Shown here: piece after piece, positions 1 through 6,760 of the stretch
How positions within the stretch are numbered: position 1 is the stretch's first letter
How the letters are laid out: each line of letters opens with the position of its first letter
Assembly: GCA_015064665.1 (NCBI GenBank)
Contig: SVRU01000017.1
Coordinates: forward strand, 1 to 39,309
Source of the DNA: Oscillospiraceae bacterium
GTDB taxonomy: Bacteria; Bacillota_A; Clostridia; Oscillospirales; CAG-272
Direction of reading: 5' to 3'
DNA: 39,309 nucleotides
The notes under the pieces: model-generated
The model's input: the letters and a program-made list of their open reading frames with translations, nothing else
The model's database searches: none
What the model was told of the DNA's origin: nothing
Program-made: the position numbers and the translations under genes

Positions 1-97
1 CGTAACTACCTTGCAAACCGACAAACCATACACGATTTGCAAAAGTCTCATTTAATGTCTGCAAGAATTCCTTCATCCAAGCAGTAATCTCTATCAT
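1..97 (-). CDS. Nucleotidyltransferase-domain protein (partial, N-terminus only)
   Basis: Only the first 32 codons lie in the window; the gene runs off the left edge. The start is the ATG at 95-97, preceded by a GAGGTG ribosome site at about 103-108. The visible peptide ends in RVWFVGLQGSY, the usual entry to the nucleotidyltransferase fold, in which G-S-Y is followed by a D-x-D metal site. That metal site is outside the window, so catalytic competence cannot be judged. Such stand-alone proteins in Firmicutes often act on small molecules or form part of toxin-antitoxin pairs; which applies here is unknown. A sigma-A promoter at 137-165 on the same strand drives it. Confidence 0.6.
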   Translation of the reverse strand, partial: MIEITAWMKEFLQTLNETFANRVWFVGLQGSY

Positions 98-136
98 CCT
101 AATCACCTCGTCAAATTCTTATTTATCAGTGAGATT

Positions 137-165
137 ATTATATCACGCTTCACCCATTTTTGCAA
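137..165 (-). promoter_or_regulatory. Sigma-A promoter of the partial nucleotidyltransferase gene
   Basis: On the minus strand TTGCAA (160-165) is followed after 17 bases by TATAAT (137-142). It lies about 40 bases upstream of the ATG at 97. Confidence 0.7.
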
Positions 166-169
166 CAGT

Positions 170-196
170 AAAAGGAGCTCTTTGTGAGCTCCTTTT
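170..196 (-). terminator. Perfect hairpin between two divergent promoters
   Basis: AAAAGGAGCTC (170-180) and GAGCTCCTTTT (186-196) form an 11-bp perfect stem with a 5-base loop; A/T ends supply a short U tract on either strand. It sits between two divergent promoters, where no intact gene ends. It directly follows the stop codon at 199-201 of a possible minus-strand gene remnant, which would explain it. Confidence 0.5.
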
Positions 197-198
197 CT

Positions 199-258
199 TC
201 ACCCCTTATACATCTCTTTCACAAACCACTTTATTGCTTTTCCGTGACATTTGGGTTC
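199..258 (-). pseudogene. Possible C-terminal remnant of a lost gene
   Basis: Reading the minus strand from 258 to 199 gives about 19 codons ending EPKCHGKAIKWFVKEMYKG and then TGA (199-201), followed at once by the hairpin at 170-196. The lysine-rich amphipathic tail plus an adjacent terminator looks like the end of a real gene. Upstream the frame runs without an obvious start to a stop near 305. The family is not recognised. It could be chance. Confidence 0.25.
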
Positions 259-291
259 TCGGATGCGCAGAGATATGATATGCGCTCGGCA

Positions 292-320
292 TTGACATTG
301 CGGTATCTATATGTTATAAT
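292..320 (+). promoter_or_regulatory. Consensus sigma-A promoter of the phosphatase-family gene
   Basis: TTGACA (292-297), 17-base spacer, TATAAT (315-320): a perfect consensus. Transcription should begin near 327, giving a leader of about 29 bases up to the proposed start at 356. Confidence 0.85.
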
Positions 321-355
321 GAATCGAAATTTAAAAGGCAGATAGGATAAATAAA

Positions 356-1204
356 ACGAAAGATTACAACACAACCTCTCTGACGCACTTTTGTGCGACT
401 GTTTGCAGCGCAATAGGCATTGAGCCGCCGGAGCAGGCGGAGTCGCCCATTGCCTGGGTATCCGAGACGTTGAGGCAGCTATCGAAGGATGGCTTTGACC
501 GTGTATTGATTCATAATCCGGATGCTGTAGGTATGTGGCTCTATCAAGATTATCCCGACGCATTTTTGCCTGTTCTGAAGCATACGCATCTGACGGTTCC
601 GCTTTGTTCGCCTATGCAGTCCGTAACCCCGGTGTGCTTTGGCACGATGTATACCGGAGCCGCGCCCTCCGTTCACGGAATTCAGGAGTATGCGAAGCCT
701 GTTATCCAAATAGACACCTTCTTTGACGCCGCCGTGCGTGCAGGAAAAAGGGTTGCGATGATTGCACCGCCGACGTGCAGTCTTTCTAATATTTTTATAG
801 GGCACGGTATTGAATATTATCACTGCGCTTGCGAAGGAGAGATAATAGAAAAAGCTCAACAGCTTATAGCTAAAGACGAGCATGACATTATATGCGTTTA
901 TACGTATATGTTTGATACGCTGAATCACCGCAACGGCCCATTCCATCCGGAGACACAGAATGCTCTTTACCGACAGGGACAGTATTTTGACATACTTGCT
1001 GCTACGGTAAAACGTCTGTGGAAGCATCACAATACTTTAATAAGCTATTCGCCCGATCACGGCGTTCACGAGGTAGTCCCCTATGGCTCGGAGCTTAACA
1101 GCAAGGGCAAGCCCGTTCGAGGTCATCACGGAAGCGACTGCACGCAAGACCGAAATATTTTGCACTATATGGGTGTTATCCGCCGCAGTGACAAAAAAGA
1201 CTGA
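356..1204 (+). CDS. Alkaline phosphatase superfamily protein (phosphodiesterase/nucleotide-pyrophosphatase-like), ACG at start position
   Basis: The protein is predicted to hydrolyse phosphomonoesters or diesters using two metal ions. Visible superfamily features are an N-terminal HNPDAVG segment with a candidate metal Asp, a SVTPVCFGTMYTGAAPSVHG block like the T-containing nucleophile loop followed by PE/S-H-G in NPP enzymes, SPDHGVHE with the Asp-His metal pair, and GHHGSD with the last metal His. No signal peptide is seen. The frame is open back to 335. The first conventional start is TTG at 470, but the 38 codons before it read as family-like protein (HFCATVCSAIGIEPPEQAE). An AGG-containing ribosome site at 344-346 lies 9 bases before an ACG at 356, exactly where ATG is expected. 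From 356 the product is 282 residues. Substrate is unknown. Confidence 0.7.
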   Translation, partial: TKDYNTTSLTHFCATVCSAIGIEPPEQAESPIAWVSETLRQLSKDGFDRVLIHNPDAVGMWLYQDYPDAFLPVLKHTHLTVPLCSPMQSVTPVCFGTMYTGAAPSVHGIQEYAKPVIQIDTFFDAAVRAGKRVAMIAPPTCSLSNIFIGHGIEYYHCACEGEIIEKAQQLIAKDEHDIICVYTYMFDTLNHRNGPFHPETQNALYRQGQYFDILAATVKRLWKHHNTLISYSPDHGVHEVVPYGSELNSKGKPVRGHHGSDCTQDRNILHYMGVIRRSDKKD

Positions 1205-1342
1205 CGCGGTGATTTGCGGGAATAATTTGACACGGGTGAAATTCGAGACGTCAGTATTGGGCACGAGCGGCGTCGGATCTGATTATCCTTTTGAAGAGGA
1301 TTTTTAGCGATGTATTTCGTTAAATTGGTATCTTTAAAACGG

Positions 1343-1366
1343 GTTTGGATTATTTCTGCTTGCCTA
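1343..1366 (+). repeat. Solo terminal-repeat fragment of the 277-bp MITE family
   Basis: These 24 bases match the right end of the MITE copies (GTTTGGATTATT, 4 mismatches, CTTGCCTA): 20 of 24 identical to copy 1. No MITE interior is recognisable beside it. The rest of the gap 1205-1536 holds only the hairpin at 1380-1415. Confidence 0.5.
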
Positions 1367-1379
1367 AAATGCAAAAAAT

Positions 1380-1415
1380 AAGCCGATAAGGTTTCTTTTG
1401 ATTCCTCATCGGCTT
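1380..1415 (-). terminator. Bidirectional terminator between convergent units
   Basis: AAGCCGATAAGG (1380-1391) pairs with CCTCATCGGCTT (1404-1415). On the minus strand the stem is followed by TATTTTTTGC, which suits the end of the sigma/anti-sigma operon. On the plus strand the tail AATTTATTTGC is weaker and may serve the phosphatase gene. Confidence 0.75.
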
Positions 1416-1536
1416 AATTTATTTGCTTGATGCTATATAAAGTTTGACTTCATTCGTCTCTGTTTCATTGCCTCGGTCATGTTAATTTTTCACCGTAAAA
1501 CAAAGATGCAAAGCTTTTAAAGGTTTGCAAAATGTG

Positions 1537-2064
1537 TTAATCCACTTCGATAATTTGTCCTGTTTTGCTGTCGATTTCAATTTCAAACACATTATTTATG
1601 CCGTTGTAGATATCAATTATATATATATAACGCGCATTTTTAATTCTGCCTTCTATTTCAATTTCCTTCTCGACCTTGTGTACTTTTATTTTTTCTGAGC
1701 CCTCGGGATATCTGTCGGCAAGATAGTCGGTTGCTATAGTTTTCGCTTGTTCTGCTGTGTAATTCACGTTGTCCTTAGCGTTGCTTAAAATCGGTATGCC
1801 TACAGCGCAGGTTATGCCGATTGCAAGAACAAGAAAAGAAGCGCACACGATTAAAAGTGTCTTCAGGACGTCCTTTTTTCGATATTTTCTTATTGCTTTT
1901 TTTACTGTTTCTTTTTCTGCGGCGTCGGTTGCACCGTCTCTTTTGACACCAGACAGGATGTCATTTATTTCGCTTGCCTTTTTCATCTCGCTGCGCACAA
2001 ACTCCACTTCCTCCGGAGTGGCAGTGCCGTTTATAAATTTCTGATAAGCTGTTTCAAAATTCAT
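1537..2064 (-). CDS. Anti-sigma factor-like membrane protein with PepSY domain
   Basis: Probably holds the adjacent ECF sigma factor inactive at the membrane until a signal arrives. The start is the ATG at 2064, preceded by AAAAAGGAG; an in-frame ATG at 2112 lacks such a site. The product is 175 residues: a charged cytoplasmic N-terminus (FETAYQKFINGTATPEEVEFV), one transmembrane helix at about residues 64-90, and an extracellular PepSY domain starting at YTAEQAKTIATDYLADRYP and ending EIEIDSKTGQIIEVD, typical of this fold. It begins 76 bases after the sigma gene stop on the same strand, as in sigma/anti-sigma operons. The N-terminus has no zinc-binding HxxxCxxC, so it is not a classic ZAS protein. 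The role is inferred from context. Confidence 0.7.
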   Translation of the reverse strand: MNFETAYQKFINGTATPEEVEFVRSEMKKASEINDILSGVKRDGATDAAEKETVKKAIRKYRKKDVLKTLLIVCASFLVLAIGITCAVGIPILSNAKDNVNYTAEQAKTIATDYLADRYPEGSEKIKVHKVEKEIEIEGRIKNARYIYIIDIYNGINNVFEIEIDSKTGQIIEVD

Positions 2065-2140
2065 AGTATTTCTCCTTTTTGCTTTTTGGGTTTTTCCGCA
2101 TTGTCCTTTCATGTATAAGACACATAAAGAGCAGAAAAGG

Positions 2141-2623
2141 TTACAGGCCGAGAGATAAAATTTTTTTGAGTGCTTCTCTTCCGCGGAAAAGTGAAACCTT
2201 TATGACGGTTTCGTTTTTGCCTGTTACAAGGGATATGTCCTTTATAGATAAATCTTCAAAATAGAAAAGAGTGACGATTTCTTTTTGAGACGGGTTCAGC
2301 AGCGATATCGCGTGGTACAGGGCTCTGTACTCTTCCTTGCGAATAATGTTTTCCAAAACAGTCTCGTTTTTGTCTTCAATATTTTCGTTTAACTCTTCAA
2401 GACGCTTGTTTTTTCTAAGCGTGTTCAAATAAAGGTTTCTGCACACCTTCAACATCCAAGCCTTGAAATTATGCACACTGTCATCCGACGTTTTCAGCGC
2501 GGTATAGAAGGCATCTGAGACGATTTCCTCTGCCGCCATATGATTTTTCGTAAGTGACAAGGTGTATAACAAAGCATCATTATAGTATTTTGTAAACAAT
2601 TCTTCAATAATATCCTGCTTCAA
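2141..2623 (-). CDS. ECF-family RNA polymerase sigma factor
   Basis: Directs RNA polymerase to a specific promoter set, probably in response to an envelope signal sensed by the downstream anti-sigma protein. From the preferred TTG start at 2623 it has 160 residues. Region 2 spans ELFTKYYNDALLYTLSLTKN to CRNLYLNTLRKNKR and contains the DAF-like core (VSDAFYTA). Region 4 has LNPSQKEIVTLFYFEDLSIK followed by a helix-turn-helix ending SLFRGREALKKIL. The TTG is chosen because GGGGGTGG lies just upstream and because the start then matches usual ECF N-termini; the longer frame to 2662 adds unrelated residues. The promoter at 2708-2736 is sigma-A type, so autoregulation is not evident. Confidence 0.85.
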   Translation of the reverse strand: MKQDIIEELFTKYYNDALLYTLSLTKNHMAAEEIVSDAFYTALKTSDDSVHNFKAWMLKVCRNLYLNTLRKNKRLEELNENIEDKNETVLENIIRKEEYRALYHAISLLNPSQKEIVTLFYFEDLSIKDISLVTGKNETVIKVSLFRGREALKKILSLGL

Positions 2624-2707
2624 TCTACCACCCCCTGCATCTATAAGACACGCGAAAGCCAAAAAGGTTACGGTTTTAACTGGAATTTCTGATGTAGTTT
2701 TGTTTTC

Positions 2708-2736
2708 ATTATATCATAAGCGGCGCTTTTTTTCAA
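2708..2736 (-). promoter_or_regulatory. Sigma-A promoter of the ECF sigma/anti-sigma operon
   Basis: On the minus strand TTGAAA (2731-2736), 17-base spacer, TATAAT (2708-2713). It is back-to-back with the perR promoter at 2795. Confidence 0.75.
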
Positions 2737-2794
2737 CATTCATTATTAATGCAGCTTTGGTAAATCAAAAAATAAAAAAATTTCAAAAAACCTA

Positions 2795-2823
2795 TTGACA
2801 AACAGGAAAAAGGATGATATAAT
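2795..2823 (+). promoter_or_regulatory. Sigma-A promoter of the perR-rubrerythrin unit
   Basis: TTGACA (2795-2800), 17-base spacer, TATAAT (2818-2823): perfect consensus. Confidence 0.85.
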
Positions 2824-2830
2824 CTTATCA
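2815..2830 (+). promoter_or_regulatory. Candidate operator overlapping the perR -10 box
   Basis: TGATATAATCTTATCA is an inverted repeat (TGATA-N6-TATCA) covering the -10 hexamer and start region, a position that would allow autorepression. It matches the 7-1-7 PerR consensus only partly, so the assignment is tentative. Confidence 0.3.
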
Positions 2831-2859
2831 GGAACAGTTCTTAATAAGGAATGAGTATC

Positions 2860-3270
2860 ATGAAAGAAAAAAGAAACACCATTCAAAAAGAAATTGTTTT
2901 TGACATCTTTAACAGTATGACGAATCATCCGTCTGCAGGCATGGTTTACGATGCGGTGCATGCAAAATATCCCGGCATAAGCCGAGCCACCGTGTACAGA
3001 CTTCTTGCCGAAGCGGCGGACGACGGAAGAATTTTACGCGTGAAGCTCTCCGATGCACTTGACCGATATGATTTTACAGTTAAAAGGCACTATCATATAG
3101 TCTGCCGCGAATGCGGTGCAGTCGCCGACGTTGAAACCGAGTTTCCGAGAGAGGACGTTTTGCGTCATACAACGGGATGCGAAAACTTTTCGGTTGAAGA
3201 ATGCCACCTTGAGTTTTTAGGTGTTTGCGAGAAATGTCAAAATAAAAACGAAAAATTAAAAATGTATTGA
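2860..3270 (+). CDS. perR: Fur-family peroxide-stress regulator (PerR-like)
   Basis: Metal-dependent repressor, expected to lose DNA binding when peroxide oxidises its regulatory histidines. The 136-residue protein has the winged-helix recognition region GISRATVYRLL and residues corresponding to PerR's regulatory ligands: His in NHPSA, Asp in RYD, both His of HYH, and Asp in VADVE. Structural zinc cysteines are CRECG and CEKC. The RYD Asp, in place of the Glu usual in Fur, argues for PerR. The start is ATG 2860, with AAGGA (2846-2850) nine bases upstream; the earlier ATG at 2851 abuts that site. Rubrerythrin follows after 18 bases, a classic peroxide-response pairing in anaerobes. Confidence 0.85.
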   Translation: MKEKRNTIQKEIVFDIFNSMTNHPSAGMVYDAVHAKYPGISRATVYRLLAEAADDGRILRVKLSDALDRYDFTVKRHYHIVCRECGAVADVETEFPREDVLRHTTGCENFSVEECHLEFLGVCEKCQNKNEKLKMY

Positions 3271-3288
3271 TTTAAGGAGAAAATTATT

Positions 3289-3837
3289 ATGGCAAAGTAC
3301 GTATGTTCAGTATGCGGTTACGTTCACGAGGGAGACAGCGCCCCCGAAAGATGCCCGCAGTGCAAGGTTCCCGCAGAAAAATTCAATAAGGTAGAGGAAA
3401 ATAAGCTTACTTGGGCTACCGAGCATGTTGTTGGTATAACCGAGGGCGTTTCCGAGGATATTATCAAAGATCTCAGAGCTAACTTTGAGGGCGAGTGCTG
3501 TGAGGTTGGTATGTATCTTGCAATGGCAAGAGTTGCGGCAAGAGAGGGATACCCTGAAATCGCTCTTTACTGGGAAAAAGCTGCATACGAAGAGGCGGAG
3601 CATGCCTCAAAGTTTGCTGAAATTCTTGGTGAGGTCGTAACGAATTCAACAAAGAAGAATCTTGAAATGAGAGTATCGGCAGAGAATGGAGCAACCGAGG
3701 GCAAGTTTGATCTTGCTAAGAGAGCAAAGGCTGCAAATCTTGACGCTATTCACGACACGGTTCACGAGATGGCAAAGGACGAAGCTCGCCATGGAAGAGC
3801 ATTCCAAGGACTTCTTGAGAGATACTTCGGCAAATAA
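3289..3837 (+). CDS. Reverse rubrerythrin (NADH-dependent peroxide reductase component)
   Basis: Non-haem di-iron protein that reduces hydrogen peroxide (and possibly oxygen) in the cytoplasm, with electrons passed through a rubredoxin centre. The rubredoxin domain is N-terminal (residues 4-27: CSVCG and CPQC), the order that defines reverse rubrerythrin; ordinary rubrerythrin has it at the C-terminus. The four-helix di-iron domain supplies the [35 protein letters not shown] ligand motifs. Length is 182 residues. An AAGGAGA site (3274-3280) precedes the ATG. It is probably co-transcribed with perR from 2795 and should be induced by peroxide or oxygen exposure. Confidence 0.9.
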   Translation: MAKYVCSVCGYVHEGDSAPERCPQCKVPAEKFNKVEENKLTWATEHVVGITEGVSEDIIKDLRANFEGECCEVGMYLAMARVAAREGYPEIALYWEKAAYEEAEHASKFAEILGEVVTNSTKKNLEMRVSAENGATEGKFDLAKRAKAANLDAIHDTVHEMAKDEARHGRAFQGLLERYFGK

Positions 3838-3857
3838 ATTTACAGTTAAAAGAGAGA

Positions 3858-3887
3858 GGGTAGCTCGGTTTTGAATCGGAGCTGCCC
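3858..3887 (+). terminator. Likely terminator of the perR-rubrerythrin unit
   Basis: GGGTAGCTC (3858-3866) pairs with GAGCTGCCC (3879-3887), a 9-bp stem with one G-U pair. The tail TTAAAAATTTTC is A/U-rich but not a clean U tract. Confidence 0.55.
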
Positions 3888-3957
3888 TTAAAAATTTTCA
3901 TGCTGCTTTGCAAGTCGGATAAAAGCGGCAAAACGTAAAAATCTTTTGCACTCTCTA

Positions 3958-3986
3958 TTGCCAACCGCCTTGATTTGTGCTATAAT
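3958..3986 (+). promoter_or_regulatory. Sigma-A promoter of the chromate-transporter pair
   Basis: TTGCCA (3958-3963), 17-base spacer, TATAAT (3981-3986). A second TATAAT at 4013-4018 lacks a good -35 at the right distance. Confidence 0.65.
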
Positions 3987-4057
3987 TATACAGTCTGCTT
4001 CTCGTCAAGGACTATAATTTGAAGGGGAAGACAAAAGAACTGACAAAGGGGTAAAAA

Positions 4058-4651
4058 ATGAAAAGAATAAAAACCTTATTTGAGCTGTTTTTATCTATGT
4101 TTAAAATCGGGCTTTTTACATTTGGCGGCGGTTATGCGATGATAAGCATTCTCGATAACGAATTCGTCGTTCGAAAGAAATGGATCGAAAGCGATGAATT
4201 TCTGGATCTGGTCGCAATAGCGGAATCCACACCGGGTCCGATTGCTATTAACTGTTCAACATACATAGGATATAAAAAAGAAGGTTTTCTCGGTTCGGTC
4301 TTTGCAACGCTCGGTATGTGCCTGCCTTCTTTTACCATAATATTTTTGATATCGCTGTTCTTTGATAAATTCCTTGAAAACACTTGGTTTGCATCTGCTT
4401 TCAGAGGAATACAGATATGCGTGATCTACATTATATTCTCGGCGGGAATAAGAATGTTGAAAAAGCTTAAAAAAACCGTTTTCAACGTCGTAGGAGCGGC
4501 GCTGACGTTTATAGTGATGGTAACGTTTTCACTCTTCTCTGTGAGTTTCTCCACGATTTTTTATATTCTTATATTTGCGTTTATCGGCGTATCCGTCTTT
4601 TTCGTTGAATATATGAAAGAAAGACAGCAGGAAAAGGAGAACGGCAAATGA
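4058..4651 (+). CDS. Chromate transporter family protein, half-size, first subunit
   Basis: Integral membrane transporter of the CHR family; members that have been tested export chromate, but many from anaerobes may carry other anions. The 197-residue protein corresponds to one half of full-length ChrA. It shows the family signature FTFGGGYAMI near residue 21, the conserved AESTPGPIAIN loop near residue 56, and about six hydrophobic segments. A GGGG-type ribosome site precedes the ATG. Its stop overlaps the start of the next gene (ATGA, 4648-4651), so the two halves are translationally coupled and probably assemble as a heterodimer. Substrate cannot be read from sequence. Confidence 0.85.
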   Translation: MKRIKTLFELFLSMFKIGLFTFGGGYAMISILDNEFVVRKKWIESDEFLDLVAIAESTPGPIAINCSTYIGYKKEGFLGSVFATLGMCLPSFTIIFLISLFFDKFLENTWFASAFRGIQICVIYIIFSAGIRMLKKLKKTVFNVVGAALTFIVMVTFSLFSVSFSTIFYILIFAFIGVSVFFVEYMKERQQEKENGK

Positions 4652-5220
4652 AATTTTTAATGCTTTTTTTGACCTTTTTGAAAATAGGCGCAGTAGCATT
4701 CGGCGGCGGATACGGCATTATTGCCTTTATAAGAGACGAATGTCTTAGCAAGGGTTGGTTCACCGACGAAGAGCTTCTTAATTTTATAGCCATATCGGAG
4801 TCCACGCCCGGACCCATCGCAGTAAACATGGCAACCTTCGTCGGCTCGGCGCAAGGCGGATTTTTCGGCGCGTTCTTAGCAACTCTCGGAGTCGTGCTTC
4901 CCGCTTTTATTATTGTTTTCCTTGTAGCTACGATTTTTACTCGGCTGCTTAAATACAGAGGAGTAAAGGCGGCTCTTAACGGCATACGTCCCGCGGTTAT
5001 CGCTCTTATTCTCGGAACGTCGGCGGTTATGTTTTTGAGCAACATCTTCGGGATACAAACCGTTAGCAGCGCACCCGTGTTTGATTTTAAGGCTCTCGCC
5101 GTGCTTGCCGCAGTAGTTTTAATTTCATTTATTTACAAGAAATTTAAAAGCAAAACCGTCTCACCGATACTTTTGATAGTCATATCGGGTGCGCTCGGCG
5201 TTCTTTTATACGGAATATAA
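4648..5220 (+). CDS. Chromate transporter family protein, half-size, second subunit
   Basis: Partner half of the CHR transporter encoded just upstream. The 190-residue protein repeats the same signatures, AFGGGYGII near residue 19 and SESTPGPIAVN near residue 54, plus hydrophobic segments to the C-terminus. The start codon overlaps the preceding stop, and an AAAAGGAGAA site lies inside the upstream gene. Two short chromate genes in tandem are the usual arrangement in Firmicutes, replacing a single fused ChrA. Chromate is not a likely routine substrate for a gut-type anaerobe, so the true ion may differ. Confidence 0.85.
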   Translation: MKFLMLFLTFLKIGAVAFGGGYGIIAFIRDECLSKGWFTDEELLNFIAISESTPGPIAVNMATFVGSAQGGFFGAFLATLGVVLPAFIIVFLVATIFTRLLKYRGVKAALNGIRPAVIALILGTSAVMFLSNIFGIQTVSSAPVFDFKALAVLAAVVLISFIYKKFKSKTVSPILLIVISGALGVLLYGI

Positions 5221-5240
5221 AGAAAAGTTTTCATAACCTA

Positions 5241-5268
5241 TTGACATTCCTGCGGCGTGTGCTAAAAT
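5241..5268 (+). promoter_or_regulatory. Promoter of the MATE exporter gene
   Basis: TTGACA (5241-5246), 16-base spacer, TAAAAT (5263-5268), located 36 bases upstream of the ATG at 5304. The TTG of the -35 box is in frame with the gene but is clearly not the start codon. Confidence 0.75.
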
Positions 5269-5303
5269 ATAGGTTAATGAACCGACGCTTTCTTGGAGGT
5301 CGT

Positions 5304-6686
5304 ATGAATTTAAGCAAAAAAGAAGTTAATATGCTATCGGGACCCATCGTTCCCGGACTTTTGAAAATAGCTATTCCTATAATGATAATGAACGTGGTCA
5401 TGAGCCTTTTCAACATCGTTGATATGACGGTTTTGAAAATATTTGACACGGGTGACGGATATTCGGTTGGCGCAGTCGGCTCGTGCTCCACTCTGATAAG
5501 CCTTATTACGGGATTGCTTATCGGTGTTTCGACGGGAGCTAACGTCGTTATTGCAAGATATATAGGAAGAGGCGACAGGGAAAGAGTTGACAGAGCCATC
5601 GGAGCATCGGTGCTGTTTTCTCTTGTCGGAGGTGTTGTGCTTACGGTTGTCGGCATCAGCTGCGCCGAGGTTTTTCTCGGATGGATGAACTGTCCCGAGC
5701 GGCTTATAGACGGTGCCGTGCTGTATTTCAGAATGTATTTCGCAGGAATTCCGATTTTGATGCTCTACAATTTCTGCGCTGCAATTCTTCGCTCGTCGGG
5801 CGACTCAAGAGGCCCGATGGTTTATCTTATCGTCGGCGGAATCGTGAAATGCGCTTTTACGCTTCTTTTCGTCGGCTGCTTCGGTATGAGCATTATGGGC
5901 GTTGCGATTGCAACTATAATCTCCTGGTCTGCTTCGGCAGTTCTCGGTATGCGGGCGCTTATCAAAAGCGACGGAGCCGTAAAATTGAAGCTCCGTTATT
6001 TCAGATTCTACAAAAAGGAGCTTAAAGAAATTCTTTTCATTGGCATTCCCGCGGGTCTTCAGCAGGCGCTTTATTCTGTAGCTAACGTAATAATAACTGC
6101 AACCGTCAATTCCTTCGGTCCCGATGCAACGACCGGAATTTCAATAGCTAACAATTTTGACGGAATTCTTTATCAGATATCCTGCGCGACGTCGATTGCG
6201 GTTATGCCGTACGTCAGCCAGAATATAGGAAAAGGAAATCTCAAACGCGCGACTCAATCTGTCATGCGCGGTATTTGCATAACGGTTGCGCTCGGCGCAT
6301 TCTTCGGCTCACTGTCCGCGATATTCTCATCCCAGCTGTCCTCGATAATGTCAGACAACCCCGCCGTTATTGCCTATTCAAGACAAAAGATGGTTATAAT
6401 CTCAAGCACCTATTTTATATGCGGCATAAATGAGATAATGGGAGCCGCGCTTCGCGGTATGAATAAGCCGATAGTGGCAACCGTGTCAACTTTAATCTTT
6501 ATGTGCGCCATAAGATTCGTATGGGTTTACGCGATTTTCCCGATGTACAGAAACCTTACCTTCCTTTACCTTATATGGCCAATCGGATGGACTTTGTCTA
6601 TTATAACGCTTCTGTGCTTCTATTTCCCGACGGTCAAAAAGCTTGGTAAGCAATTAAACCCGGAAGCCGCGCTCGAAGCCGTTTAA
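5304..6686 (+). CDS. MATE family efflux transporter
   Basis: Cation-coupled exporter in the multidrug and toxic compound extrusion family, in the cytoplasmic membrane. The 460-residue length and roughly twelve hydrophobic segments fit the family. The two-fold MATE repeat is visible: PGLLKIAIPIMIMNVVMSLF near the start and KELKEILFIGIPAGLQQALY in the middle, each opening a six-helix bundle. ATG 5304 is chosen because TTGGAGG (5293-5299) precedes it; the frame extends upstream only into the promoter. The gene has its own promoter, so it need not be co-regulated with the chromate pair. No partner predicts its substrate. Confidence 0.9.
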   Translation: MNLSKKEVNMLSGPIVPGLLKIAIPIMIMNVVMSLFNIVDMTVLKIFDTGDGYSVGAVGSCSTLISLITGLLIGVSTGANVVIARYIGRGDRERVDRAIGASVLFSLVGGVVLTVVGISCAEVFLGWMNCPERLIDGAVLYFRMYFAGIPILMLYNFCAAILRSSGDSRGPMVYLIVGGIVKCAFTLLFVGCFGMSIMGVAIATIISWSASAVLGMRALIKSDGAVKLKLRYFRFYKKELKEILFIGIPAGLQQALYSVANVIITATVNSFGPDATTGISIANNFDGILYQISCATSIAVMPYVSQNIGKGNLKRATQSVMRGICITVALGAFFGSLSAIFSSQLSSIMSDNPAVIAYSRQKMVIISSTYFICGINEIMGAALRGMNKPIVATVSTLIFMCAIRFVWVYAIFPMYRNLTFLYLIWPIGWTLSIITLLCFYFPTVKKLGKQLNPEAALEAV

Positions 6687-6726
6687 TACAAAAAGTCAGA
6701 CCGTGTAAAAACATTCCGTTTAGAAT

Positions 6727-6760
6727 ATTATTTACTCTTGCCTAGGCAAGAGTAAATAAT
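6727..6760 (+). repeat. Perfect 34-bp palindrome formed by two head-to-head MITE ends
   Basis: Bases 6727-6742 and 6745-6760 are exact inverted copies about a central TA. The right half is the left terminal repeat of MITE copy 1. The left half is an orphan end resembling the right terminal repeat, with no MITE body before it. Located 40 bases after the MATE stop, it could form a strong hairpin and may help end that transcript, although no U tract follows. Confidence 0.75.

Noticed and set aside
231..563. Minus-strand open frame of 110 codons antisense to the phosphatase start
   Set aside because: No family-like sequence and it overlaps the consensus promoter and the phosphatase coding region; a different minus frame gives the better candidate remnant.
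479..1030. Minus-strand open frame of 183 codons
   Set aside because: Fully inside the phosphatase gene, with no motif and no ribosome site; a shadow frame.
1083..1307. Frameshifted continuation of the phosphatase gene
   Set aside because: The main frame ends after the last metal-binding motif at a normal length; the alternative frame has no family-like sequence.
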